Part shown: one piece after another, positions 53,909-64,000 of the stretch
Layout of the letters: each line of letters starts with the position of its first letter
Numbering within the stretch: the first letter of the stretch is position 1
Assembly (NCBI GenBank): GCA_030704615.1
Contig: CM060731.1
Span: 47,060,001 to 47,124,000, forward strand
DNA: 64,000 nucleotides
Direction: 5' to 3'
Source: Takakia lepidozioides
Taxonomy: Eukaryota; Streptophyta; Takakiopsida; Takakiales; Takakiaceae
Notes under the pieces: generated by a model
Told to the model about the DNA's origin: nothing
Databases searched by the model: none
Seen by the model: only the letters and a program-made list of their open reading frames with translations
Program-made: the position numbers and the translations under genes

Positions 53909-54876
53909 AATCTTACATGCATCTTAAAAATCTAGCTAAAATTCTCGTTATTTGAGTAAGTCTTGTCTGGAAAATCCCAAGGCTGTTCACATATTCCACG
54001 TCTAAGGCTACCCTAAGCATATGATCGAATATTACATTTCAACTTTTGCTCTGAGCCTCGGTAGAGCTTTCATTTTTTTCCTTTTTAAAAGAGTTTAGTT
54101 GTAACTTCATGAGAGGTTGGGTAGCATGCATGCAGACTCACGCCCCTCTGTGCGCCTGCTCTTTGTGAGCAGAAGCGGATAAGCCACAAATTCCTAAAAA
54201 ATTGTCGAGAACTGCTTTAGCGAAACTAAAACGTGCAGAAATTTATGTTCAGGTGAGCACAAGTCTGCCCATGTGAGCACAACCCGTGCGAAGTTGGGGC
54301 ATTGGGCCCCATGCTCGAACGTTTGTCATTACATGGCCCAAGAAGACGCTTTCCATCTAAATCAATAGTGGCATAGGTATTCAATTATGTGATGTTGATA
54401 CTCGTAGCAATCACTAATATGCGAAACTAGACACAATTCATTTTGTTTTGCGTGGATAATGACCTATTGCAATACGCACATAACAATTTGGTAGCGAAAT
54501 AAAACAACCTCACGTTGTCCCTTATATATAAAACCAAACACAACTCATTTTGTTTTGGCCACAAAACCATTGAATAATGACCTACACAACGATACCTTGA
54601 AATTTCGCTGGCAAAACCCAGTACCTTGATTTATTTCGCTAACGAAACCCGTTGTTTGCCTCATTATATTAAATTGTTCAAATTATTGTTTGCTATTTGT
54701 GTGTTTTGGATGGTGTTGGTGATTGTGACTCTGTTCCACTAATGTGTTAATCTTTTGTAAGAACCAAAGTAAATATGTGGAACTTGGAGTTTGTAAATAT
54801 ACATTGTGGGTGCCTATTTCGCATTGGGGTTTAGGGTTTAGGGCTAGAGATAGGGACAGAAATAGGCATAGAAACC

Positions 54877-55048
54877 CTATAAATGCACCATGTCTCTATA
54901 TTCGCCAATGGTTTTACTCCGTTTTGAAAACACATAATTCATGTGACCACGGTTTAAAAACATAAGATCCCCATGACTGTGGGTTGTGCTTACGCCGTGT
55001 GCTCACGTGAGCAAGGCTCATGTTGTGCTCACGTTCTACCAACCCCCC
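54877..55048 (+). repeat. Direct repeat, right copy
   Basis: Contains TATAAATGCACCA, GGTTTTACTCCGTTTTGAAA, GTGCTCACGTGAGCA and ACCAACCCCC. It is slightly longer than the left copy because of an insertion near 54,967-54,995. Just upstream is GGGGTTTAGGGTTTAGGGC (54,827-54,845), two plant telomere-type units. Confidence 0.7.
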
Positions 55049-55192
55049 TTCATGAATGGATAAATCTTTAACATTAAGCCTTAACTTCCTACACGACTAT
55101 TGGATGAACCATAGTAACTTTTCAGATGAAGTTGGTTTTCGTTCGTTCTTTCTGCATACTTATCTCTCACGAGGTGGCAGGCATGCCCCAAT

Positions 55193-55840
55193 TCATTGCA
55201 TGTCATTTGGAGCAGTCATGCACCTGTGAATTTTTCTAAATGTCGAAGGGGTCAAAAAAACGGTTGGGTGGAGGGGGCCACGAGAGTTGGCTGGCACTGT
55301 AGCAACCCTGATTGGACCACCCCAGTCCCCAAAAACTGCAAGTTGGTAATGCCGGTTGCGGTCCGCCCGCCGTGACATGATGGCCACCCGTGGCTGGGTG
55401 AGCCAGGTGGCCCTGCAAGTCACGGGGCGCCGATTTCCTTCATTTGGATGCCATATGGCTGTTAACTGATTTCTGATAGGATCCGAGTAAATATGCTCCA
55501 AGTAAATACGCCCCCAAAGAGGTTGGCAGCATGAATATTGTTGATGGCAACGTGCCATCATGGTTAGGTAGACAGAAAAACTGTTGAAAGCAGCCCTACA
55601 TCCAAACTTTTGCCTTTCGCACCAATGGGAGAATAAGGGGACTTGCCAAGATCGCTGTTCCTCCCTTACAATCTTTGGGTTGCACCATATGGCCAGAGCT
55701 CAGCTCCTAGTGCGATGATCTTAGAGGCGTTGAGCTTATGCTCTTGCAAAATCACAATGGAGAGCTCTTGACCTTGACCCTGTCAGATGCATAGGAGCCA
55801 AGACCTCAGACATTCCATGTGGATGGACAAATTCATGGAC
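55193..55840 (-). pseudogene. LINE endonuclease-like fragment
   Basis: Read on the minus strand from about 55,830: WNV-type start, then ELSIVILQEHKLNASKIIAL, GAELWPYGATQR and, lower down, NIHAANLFGGVFTWSIF. The ILQEHKL and N-x-H-A patterns are those of the apurinic endonuclease domain of plant LINE ORF2. Several stops and at least one frame change interrupt it. No RT follows. Confidence 0.5.
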
Positions 55841-56856
55841 GATCCTGTTTATGCGTTGCGTTCAGTGAATTAAGGAAACAAAATGAGAAAGGTTTTGATG
55901 TTGAACACCAAAACATCAAAATGTATCACATCCTTGGTACTCTCACCAGCCCACACAATGTTTGTATGCATGGTACTCGATTGCTCAGGGCTTAATACAA
56001 TGTGTAGACTAATATTTCTTTGTTCACGGCTGGGACCAAGCTTAGTATCCCGTATAGAAGACATTTCATGGAGCTAGATGTCAAGATGGGTCAGTTCTCC
56101 CAGATTTACCTTCTCCTGCGGAGGAGCAATGAGAGTTCTTCCAGATTTCTTTAGCCCTGCAACAGGAGCCACGAAGGCACAGGAAGCTGAGTTAGCTATT
56201 TCTCATGGTTGTCATGGGGGGTTCATAAGCGGACAGTCATGGTTTGCTTCTTCCATTTAATGACATTCTGAACTAGCCCGCTTTCAGATGGTGTTTGTTG
56301 ACCAAGCTGTGAGACTTGGCTGCAAAAGACATGATAGCAAAGTGTCAGTCGAGTATTGAATGTAGATGCAGACATTTCCATGTCAGAATATTGCTAGAGT
56401 TTAGTGGTCCAGATTTGGCTCATGTCTTCACGACCAATCTCAATTGTAATAAATGGTTTTCCCTGGTCACGAGTGGTAGATAGTTGATGGGTGTGCACAT
56501 GAATCCTGCTGCACCCAAGCTACAGGACTTGGGACCTCTTGATCTGCAACAGATGCATTGGGATAATGGATGTCATCGTGTCCTTTGCTACTCGTACTGT
56601 TACTGCCAGAGCGGCTGATTCTGCATTGCCATCAACATGCATGCTTCAGAGAACTTCATCCCTCACATATTGAGAGCGCAAGGTCTATGCTAACTTGCAG
56701 CTTTTACAACTAATCCAATCTCTTTTTAAAACAAATAACTTTGAAATCCAGAGGGGCAGGGGGAGGATAAACTGGTGATCAAGCAACTACTATCCTCTAT
56801 CTTATAGCACCTCACACTTGGACTGTCATCCCAAATGGAGGCCAGTGATTACTTTG
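55841..56856. other. Downstream flank of the OEP64-like gene, no gene recognised
   Basis: No TPR-coding exon, which OEP64 proteins normally have after the amidase fold, was found in this stretch on the minus strand. No other feature supported. Confidence 0.4.
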
Positions 56857-59800
56857 TCAAAAGCGATGGGGAGCAATGGAAGGAGCAGATTTGGCGGCAG
56901 AAAACGGTAGGGGGAGGTTAATCACCTTTACTTCCTGTTGGATTGTTGTGTACAACAGCACTACTGTGTCCAGCAAAAATCGATCTCCGCCATGCCTTGC
57001 CAGCATTGACACTGAAATTGGCACGCCACTCATCTTCCCAACTGGAATGGTCACCTGCCATGCCCATTCACCAGTAACAACCCAATGGGTGCTTACAGGA
57101 GGAAGAGACAAGTATGGAGAGCATAGGATTGGTGTTCTCACTAGTACTCTCAGAATTTCCACCAGCAACACACAACAGATCTCTACAATTCGTCTCAGGT
57201 ACCGTCCCTTCACTGTGTTCAGAAACACACACATCTGTAGTGTCCTCAAGTACAGGTACAGAGGACATTATCGACCAATGTAACTTTGGGATCATTGATC
57301 AACTGCGAAAGTATCACTCAACATATTGGAAGGATCTGTCGGTGTATATATTGGAGATAACCTGAAACAATAGTAGTCAATCTCTCACGAGAATTTTGGA
57401 GCCTCTTTCCATCATTCATGCCTTGCTTGTTCTCTCCCTTGAGTATTCTCTCCCTTGACTTTGTCTACTAGTTTGTTACAGCTATTCAGCATCATGCTGA
57501 GAAGCCATTCCCTCCTTGATCTTCTTCTACAAGCCAATATAGTGGCATTGTCGACCCCAACGAATGGTTTTCAGTTCATAAAATCAGCAATGGAATCATC
57601 AGCAATGATTGTTATATCATACAATAGATCCACACCCTGTCCAAATAGTGAAGCTGAAGTGTGCATGTGTGCAACAAGACACAGCTTGTCCAAGAATGAC
57701 CTCAGCTTGCTATTGGCATAGACCCACCTGACAGCATCCTGACATGGTGGCAATGCTCAGGAGTGTGTGCGCTCTTGTCTCATAGATGCCCAACTCTTCA
57801 GGTTGTGCTAACAGCTTTGGTGGAAATCCCGGTGTTGATGGAAGCACCAACACTATATCATTCTGCACCCGCTATGACACCTATGTGAAAATCGTTTATC
57901 CAGTTTAGATTGTGTAAATGTGCTGTTATGGAAATCTAAGGTACAAGGATGCTCTATCCCATCCTTACTCGATCGTCTCCAGATTCCTCCAAAGATAGTC
58001 AGATAATTTTTGAGTCTGCAAATTTATTTCCATCACTTCAGCCAATGTTTGACTCATAGTCGTACCTTGAGAAGGTGGTTTAGAACCACACGTGCTTCCT
58101 CTCTGACTCTCTGAGCAATCAGCCTCAGGCCTTCTGGAGAATTCTCCAGTGCTCTCTTGACGCGCTCATCCACTTCCGGCGTTAGCTCAGGCTCCATCTT
58201 GCTGATCCACTCCTTGTGGTTACTCTTGAACTCAAACCTGCACAATCGGTGACCTTTGACATTAAGGTTTAATTTAGCTTATCAAACCAGATCTACCCTG
58301 CAGGACGTACTCTGGGTTGTGCTGCTGGGAGACTCGACTCTGGTCAATCATGGGTACTGAATGCCTGGAAGTTGGCTTTCTGAAATATGTTGTGAACAAA
58401 GCAAGACATGGTCATGGTGGCTTTTATTATTCAGCCTGAATTTATGAACAGGTGGATCTCATGATCATTAGAGCTAAGATTGTCTGTCGTATCTGACATA
58501 CTGGCTTTGACGGCATACCTCTTCTTTCCTTGAGATCCCCTAGCAGATATAACCAGAAGATTCAGAAACAATGAGTTTGCTGTACCATTTGTAGTCTTCT
58601 GGAAGAACTGGGACTACCAAGTCTAGCTCCATTAAGTGTTTGTGACTCATAATGCTTTTGCTAGCATTTTCATGGCCCTCTATCACGAGCATCTTTCTTT
58701 ACCTTTCACCTCCAAATAAGGCGAATAAGGAGACAAAACTATTGTGTCCTGAAGTATGAGACACTATTCAGCATTTTCTATTCTTGCAAGACATTTAGCT
58801 AAATTCTGGAAACGCACCGAAGAACCAGAAGCATGCTGTCCCGAAGTGCATCAATCGATGTATAATTGGACGTATCCATACCCAAGCGATCAAACTCAGT
58901 GACGAAAGCCTGTATACTTGATATATTATGGGCCATGTATTCCCCAAGGTTCATGTGATGCAGGAGCGAGCCTGCAAACTCCAACCAACAAAGGTCTCTT
59001 TATCATATGTACTTAATAACCCTGATAAGATACACTTAACCCTGATGAGTTGAGATAGTGAGATACATAACATATGCATAGAATGTACCGATTATGGAAT
59101 ACTGTACTTTTCAGGGTTGGATAGCCTCACAAAACAGATCGATATTATTACAGCGACCAGATAAAATACACATGTAGCTCTCTCCTTAGCGCTTCTCTAT
59201 TTTCCTAAGGTAGCAATGCAAACCTCGCGCAGAAAAAGGACTCTAGCCAAAAGTAGTGTATAACTCTTGCCTCCTTTCAGATCTTATTTGTCCTTCCACA
59301 GTTACTTCTCTGAATGTCTCTCAAAAGGGCTCTGACAACTATGACCCAGACTGGGGGACTAATTCCAACAACCTTAGGAACCTCAGATCCCTTCTAGTGT
59401 CCCCTAAACCAGTGAAGCATTCAGGCGTGATGCCCCAAAGGAAGATATTGACATAAAATTGCGGACCTCATAAATGTTACAGTATTTCCTCCCAGTTCAG
59501 GCAGTAAAAAGCATATACATCAAATGTAGCTATCACCTGACTTGATGTATTTTCTACTATAAATTTGGAACATGAATGTTGAGATTCCACTTGTAAGTTT
59601 TCCGTGTGACACAGGCAAAAACTTCTTATGAGCAAATGGGTAGGTCTGACAAGGGGAATTAGGTCACGGTGGAAAATAGCCTACGTCCAAGGGTCGTCTG
59701 CACTGCCCTTGCTAGCACATCCAGAGTCCTGACTGTGGATAGAGATGACAAACTGAAGAGATCATCAGCAATATAGAAACGCTTGGGTCGCGGAGGATCC

Positions 59801-62800
59801 ATAGTTGGCAGCTGCAACAACGCGTCTCCCACATGTCGCAATATGGTTGGATCCTTGGCGAACCAACCTGCATTGAAAAAAAACACTATCATACAGGGTA
59901 TCAACATTTTGCTGAGAGACTTCTCCCAGGACTATCATGTGGAAACGAACAGTCCCAAACAGGATAACGTGTGAAACTCCAGATTGTGAAGTGACACATG
60001 CAGCACCCTCACAGCCACTCTAGGGGGTCAAGCAGTTTATTTAGAAGCTAGAATGCTCAAGCACAAAATTTTGATTTGATTGAACCCATTCAGCTGAAGA
60101 CTTCACAAAAAGGTTCCAGGTAAGTGAGAATGTTGTAAGGTTAGTCACAACAGCATGAATAGATTAGCAACAGAGGCTCATCCGAAGGACATATGTTGGG
60201 TTCACCTATGGGAACTGGGAGTATCATCATGCATAGAATGTTTATGATGAGAGGTGCTTACCAACAGCATCAAGAGTTGTAGCCACTGCAGTAACCCCAG
60301 CCATTGGTACTGTTCCATGTGAAGCACGGTACCCCAGAATTCCACAAAACGCTGCTGGTATCCTCACATTTCCAACTGTGTCGATGCCTATTTGGCAAAT
60401 CTTCAAAATTGAATCAGGCACCACAAAAGGAGTTGCTAGCCTGTTGAATGCATAAATATCACATTCAAGAGCTCCACTGCCAGCTCCTTATAACTGTGTC
60501 TGACTGCAATGTATTATTTAGCATGTTTCTATCCTTTTTCTGACTCTCTCTATCTTGGTTTTAGAGACTCCCCCTTGTTCCACCCAAGGGGGGTCTATGG
60601 CCACAAGGCTACAGTAAACAGCGTCTTATGAGTACATTGTATCTTGATGTTGGGAAATCCCTTCTGGACCTTTTTGTTCCCATGGGCAATTCGGGCTTCC
60701 ATTGGACGTGGTAAACTTTCTCCAAGTTTCTGACAGCATATAGTGACCTGTGCAATGGTAATTTCCAGATTATTCTTCAAATAAATTACTACCCAAAATG
60801 TATTTTGTACAGGAAAGGACCCTCTCCAACTCAATGAATTGAGGCCAGGAAGGATCAAGAATGGTGAAATTGGTGGGATTTCAATCATTTACAAAAGGTG
60901 GTTGCAAGTACAACACAGCTCCCAAAACTCGATGCTCTTGTAATCCCAGTGATAGAGGATGTTTCCCAGGTCGTAAACTACCTATGTATATGCCTGATCT
61001 CTTTTCTTGAGGACACGAGACTAGAGAACTTAGCCCAAGGGTCTATGGTGAAATGAGATACTCTTCCCCGTAGCACATTAATTCAAGCTTACAGAATGCA
61101 TGTCCTCCTTACCGATAGCAAAATCAACAAGGTTTGCAGCAACAGCAACAGCTGACCCACTGGACGATCCGCCAGGAAGACGGAGTGGTGCAGCAGGATT
61201 CTCCGGTGTCCCATAATGTCTATTTCTCCCAAACAGACTGGCCATGGTAAGCTAATATCAGAAGAGTTCTGCTTGTAACATTTCGACACAAGAAAGACTA
61301 GAGGAAGCAGACTAACCACTCTTACATCTGACACCTGCAGAAGACCCATTTCTATTCCTAAGGGTCAAACAGTAATAATAGCATTATCAGTCTCAAGTTG
61401 ACGTCCTGATGTACGGTGGACATACTGCCATAGATCTGCAAAAGTCTGAAGAAGAATACAAAGTGGATACAAAATTATGCTCTAGACATTTCCGACCCTT
61501 CCATGATTTCTAAGTGCAATATTGATGAGACAAGCACTCTCAGGGAGACCTGTTGTGCCCAGCAAACAATTTGTATAGAGAAACTATACTTTGTCAATTA
61601 TACAGGACAGCCTCATAATGGAGGCAACCTTTCCTAGCTGGCAATGCGTCTATGGTTTTTATACAGGCTATTGACCAACTAATGACAAATTGCTCGCAGT
61701 GCTGCGTGTCATTATGCCATCGAAACTGTGCCACTGGTGGGCATCACTTTCACCATAAGTTAATTATCAAGCACGCATGTAGTCAAGAAGTCAGAACACG
61801 ATTTGGATGTTTGTTCCTGGGACTTGTTTTCTCCAGCTTTCTCATGGTGGATAGACATTTACTCAAATTGTCTCCAGATGGGGAAGTTTACCTGTAACCC
61901 AGCTCGTCCATGGTTGTCTTGCCAATGCATGTTGCGCCTGCCTGTATTACAAATCCAATAGCCACTGCTGTTCGTTTGGCTGCTTCATGTGTCCGTTCCC
62001 ACTCAGGACTTCCAAAGCCCGTGACAAACCACTCCACATCAAATCTATCCACCATAGCACCATGCATGATTATCCCTCTGGACATCAAGTAAGGGAGGGC
62101 TTATGGTTTCATCAAAACAATCAAGCAAGAATGTAAACATCACAGCTTTCAGGCTAGAGACACATCCCATCTGTCTTTACAACATACACATTATCCAGCA
62201 GGGAGAGGGACACAGAATATCTGATGAAGTTTCAGTTCGTTTCACCTAAGAACTAGATACAAGACACTGGTGTTTTAGTTCAAAATTACATTAGATAGTG
62301 ACAATACATGTGAGTTCAAAACGATGCCAGTAAGCTTATTGCTCCAAATGACATCATAGTTAAGAAAAAACATGCAAATTGAGGTTACACAGTCGTCTTT
62401 TAGCTCTGATTTTGCAGTTCAATACAGAGCTGCAGTTGGTATCGATATGAAGGACTTGTACAAAGTCAGATTCTTGCATACGGAGGATTGGCAACCAATT
62501 AGATCTTGAAAACAATAGGCTCCTCTGTTTGTATAGTAACAAGCAGTAATCCTAGGGTCATATCTGGCAAGAGGCATACATTGAGTAGTGTACAGATGTA
62601 TGGTGCTTGTTCTCAACATAAAGACTGGAAGACACACCATATGAAAGAGAATCAGTCAGATAGACTGCTCATTTCATGCGGTTCTCCTGCTCTAAACTGG
62701 CGTGTAAACCATCAAAGGATTAACCGTGTGGCATAAAAGGGACTAATGGAATTCGTAAATACTTCCTTAGATTGGTCGTCTTACATGTCTTGGAGGCCAA

Positions 62801-62996
62801 AGTTGCATCTTGAAAGTGGGAGCAAATTGGGACGTTTTGATTGTGGCGGACTCAAAGTTAAATAATGATGGAAGGCACCGTAATCTTTGGCTGCTCTCCG
62901 CCTCTTTAAGATAAGGAAAATGCCAGCCACACTCATCCCAAGTAGAAACCATAGTCTGATTGGCACCTTATTAATACTACGCAATACCTCCGACAT
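56857..62996 (-). CDS. OEP64/Toc64-like membrane-anchored amidase-fold protein, 9 exons
   Basis: Exons (minus): 62996-62785, 62044-61892, 61237-61113, 60387-60262, 59867-59685, 58971-58818, 58237-58066, 57862-57728, 57054-56857. All have GT/AG borders, phases agree and the sum is 485 residues. An N-terminal membrane anchor (LWFLLGMSVAGIFLILKRRR, residues about 15-34) leads into an amidase-signature fold: IFDVEWFVTGFGSPEWERTH, CIGKTTMDELGY (catalytic-type Lys), LRLPGGSSSGSAVAVAANLV (cis-Ser loop), IDTVGNVRIPAAFCGILGYR, VLVLPSTPGFPP and ISVSMLARHGGDRFLLDT. This matches plant OEP64/Toc64, receptors on the plastid or mitochondrial outer membrane. The nucleophilic Ser position (DTGGS in active amidases) is Asn here, so catalysis is unlikely, as in Toc64. 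The usual C-terminal TPR repeats are absent; the frame stops about 30 residues after the amidase fold. Confidence 0.85.
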
Positions 62997-63169
62997 TTTC
63001 CCCGACTTTCTGCAATCTTCTCAACTCCCTTTGCTTTCAACCATAGGAGTCAGGTTCAAGTTGCACCAGGAAGGCCACGCGATACTTTTCCTACTCCCAC
63101 CACTGGTATCAACCTTGCTGTCACGTCTCTCCTGTCCTTGATGAAACGGCTGTCTGATTTCTTACAGGA

Positions 63170-63391
63170 CTAGATACTGAAGTCATCTGCCGGATCCTCA
63201 AACTGATTCAGAAGATTGTCGTTGTTCATGTCCCTTTGGAACCGTAAAGTTCCGAATTGCACTGCCTCCGACTTCTCGGTTTTTCGATTGCTTAATGACT
63301 CCAAGTAGTGGCTCTCCACACCGAGGAATGCAAGGAGAAGACAATGTGAGGTACTTATGTGGAGCCTCTCCATGGAAGTCGGATTATACCA
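63170..63391 (-). CDS. Last exon of an unidentified minus-strand gene
   Basis: After an acceptor (CTTGCAG) at 63,392-63,398 the frame reads WYNPTSMERLHISTSHCLLL, AFLGVESHYLESLSNRK and RDMNNDNLLNQFEDPADDFSI, then a stop at 63,170. The even composition and the splice border indicate true coding sequence, but I do not recognise the family. Upstream exons should lie beyond 63,400 and probably continue outside the window. It is in tandem with the OEP64-like gene, whose start is only about 170 bp away. Confidence 0.45.
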   Translation of the reverse strand, partial: WYNPTSMERLHISTSHCLLLAFLGVESHYLESLSNRKTEKSEAVQFGTLRFQRDMNNDNLLNQFEDPADDFSI

Positions 63392-64000
63392 CTGCAAGTC
63401 AGCTGTAATGTCCGCCTACTGGAGCTCAGTGATTTGACCTTGTTCAACCACTTCGTTTGAACGGCTTTGGAAACTTGACCAATTTGACAAGAAGGCTATT
63501 TATTTCCCTCTTTTCATACAATGAATTGAGCTCCCAACCATTCATTCCGTGAAGTTGCAACTCTGAGTCCCTCAATGGTACTGGGAGTTGAACCTCCTTC
63601 AATCAGATATGAGTATTATTCTCCCCACAACCGCACGTCTTAAGACTAAACAGCATGCCGGCCAAAATCAGTCTTCACATCTCTCCCGCCGTTCAACATA
63701 GAAGAGGTTCGCATACAGGATACTATGGACAACGGTTTCCTTTGAAAAAACTTAGTCATCCTATCGTTCTCCAAAATTTCTGGTAAAGTGGCTGATTTAC
63801 ATGCCATAAATAACTTGAGATTTATCGAGATCACAACACTCAGTCCAGACCTATTGGGGGTTATCTGAGGAATAGAGTTTAGCATTTTTAGATGGGGAGG
63901 GGGGCCAATACAGATATAACGTTTTCCCTCCTGCACGCGTTCTCCCACTCATCTGTTTCCACGAAATCATTCCGTAGACAGCCAGAGAAAGTGCGGAGGA
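63392..64000. other. Probable intron or upstream part of the minus-strand gene
   Basis: No exon could be assigned with confidence. A minus-strand open stretch at 63,646-63,948 has no recognised motif. Confidence 0.25.

Noticed and set aside
54827-54845. Telomere or interstitial telomere array (TTTAGGG)
   Set aside because: Only two units are present. The CCCTAA-like phrases at 28.0-28.3 kb and 3.06-3.11 kb are scattered and degenerate.
1-64000. tRNA or rRNA genes
   Set aside because: No cloverleaf-like or rRNA-conserved stretches were noticed on reading. This was not computed, so a covariance-model scan could still find one.

Overview
The window looks like nuclear DNA of a land plant. It has split genes with short introns, an F-box/kelch gene, an OEP64/Toc64-type amidase, the 3' half of an NPF (NRT1/PTR) transporter, pentatricopeptide (PPR) sequences and OSB-type PDF motifs. 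The PPR style and compact introns suggest a seed-free lineage (moss, liverwort, lycophyte or fern); this is an inference and the species is not identified.

Host genes are few. There is an eIF4E/nCBP-like cap-binding protein (3.7-5.3 kb, minus), an F-box/kelch gene (7.9-9.1 kb, minus), a class-3 lipase (30.7-33.6 kb, minus), an OEP64-like amidase-fold protein (56.9-63.0 kb, minus, nine exons that join in frame) and the last exon of an unidentified gene (63.2-63.4 kb, minus). An isolated exon of the RNA polymerase III second-largest subunit (6.9 kb) and a 5'-truncated NPF gene (28.3-29.6 kb) are gene fragments.

Most of the rest is mobile DNA in nested layers. The most notable unit lies at 13,804-25,102. 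It is about 11.3 kb, bounded by GC-rich terminal inverted repeats, and sits between the gag part (12.8-13.8 kb) and the pol part (25.1-27.8 kb) of a decayed Ty3/gypsy element. It carries a decayed MULE-type transposase with a SWIM zinc finger (plus strand) and, divergently, a roughly ten-exon gene whose product combines a ParB/sulfiredoxin-like segment with an amino-methyltransferase-like C-terminus. Two introns of that gene hold eleven copies of a 22-24 bp palindrome spaced about 80-160 bp apart. A ParB-like protein plus repeated palindromes resembles a parB/parS pair, and the methyltransferase suggests DNA modification or anti-silencing. This combination is my main candidate for an undescribed system.

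A second unit is a CACTA (En/Spm) element at 41,467-48,040 with matching CACTACTAGAGAAACCGG ends. It is inserted in a decayed OSB-PPR locus (38.4-41.5 and 48.0-49.5 kb), and itself contains inverted OSB and PPR fragments, including an eight-copy 125-128 bp tandem array derived from part of a PPR gene. Other layers are a second gypsy element (50.3-52.8 kb), LINE ends, an LTR-like block (36.8-37.3 kb) and several tandem or dispersed repeats.
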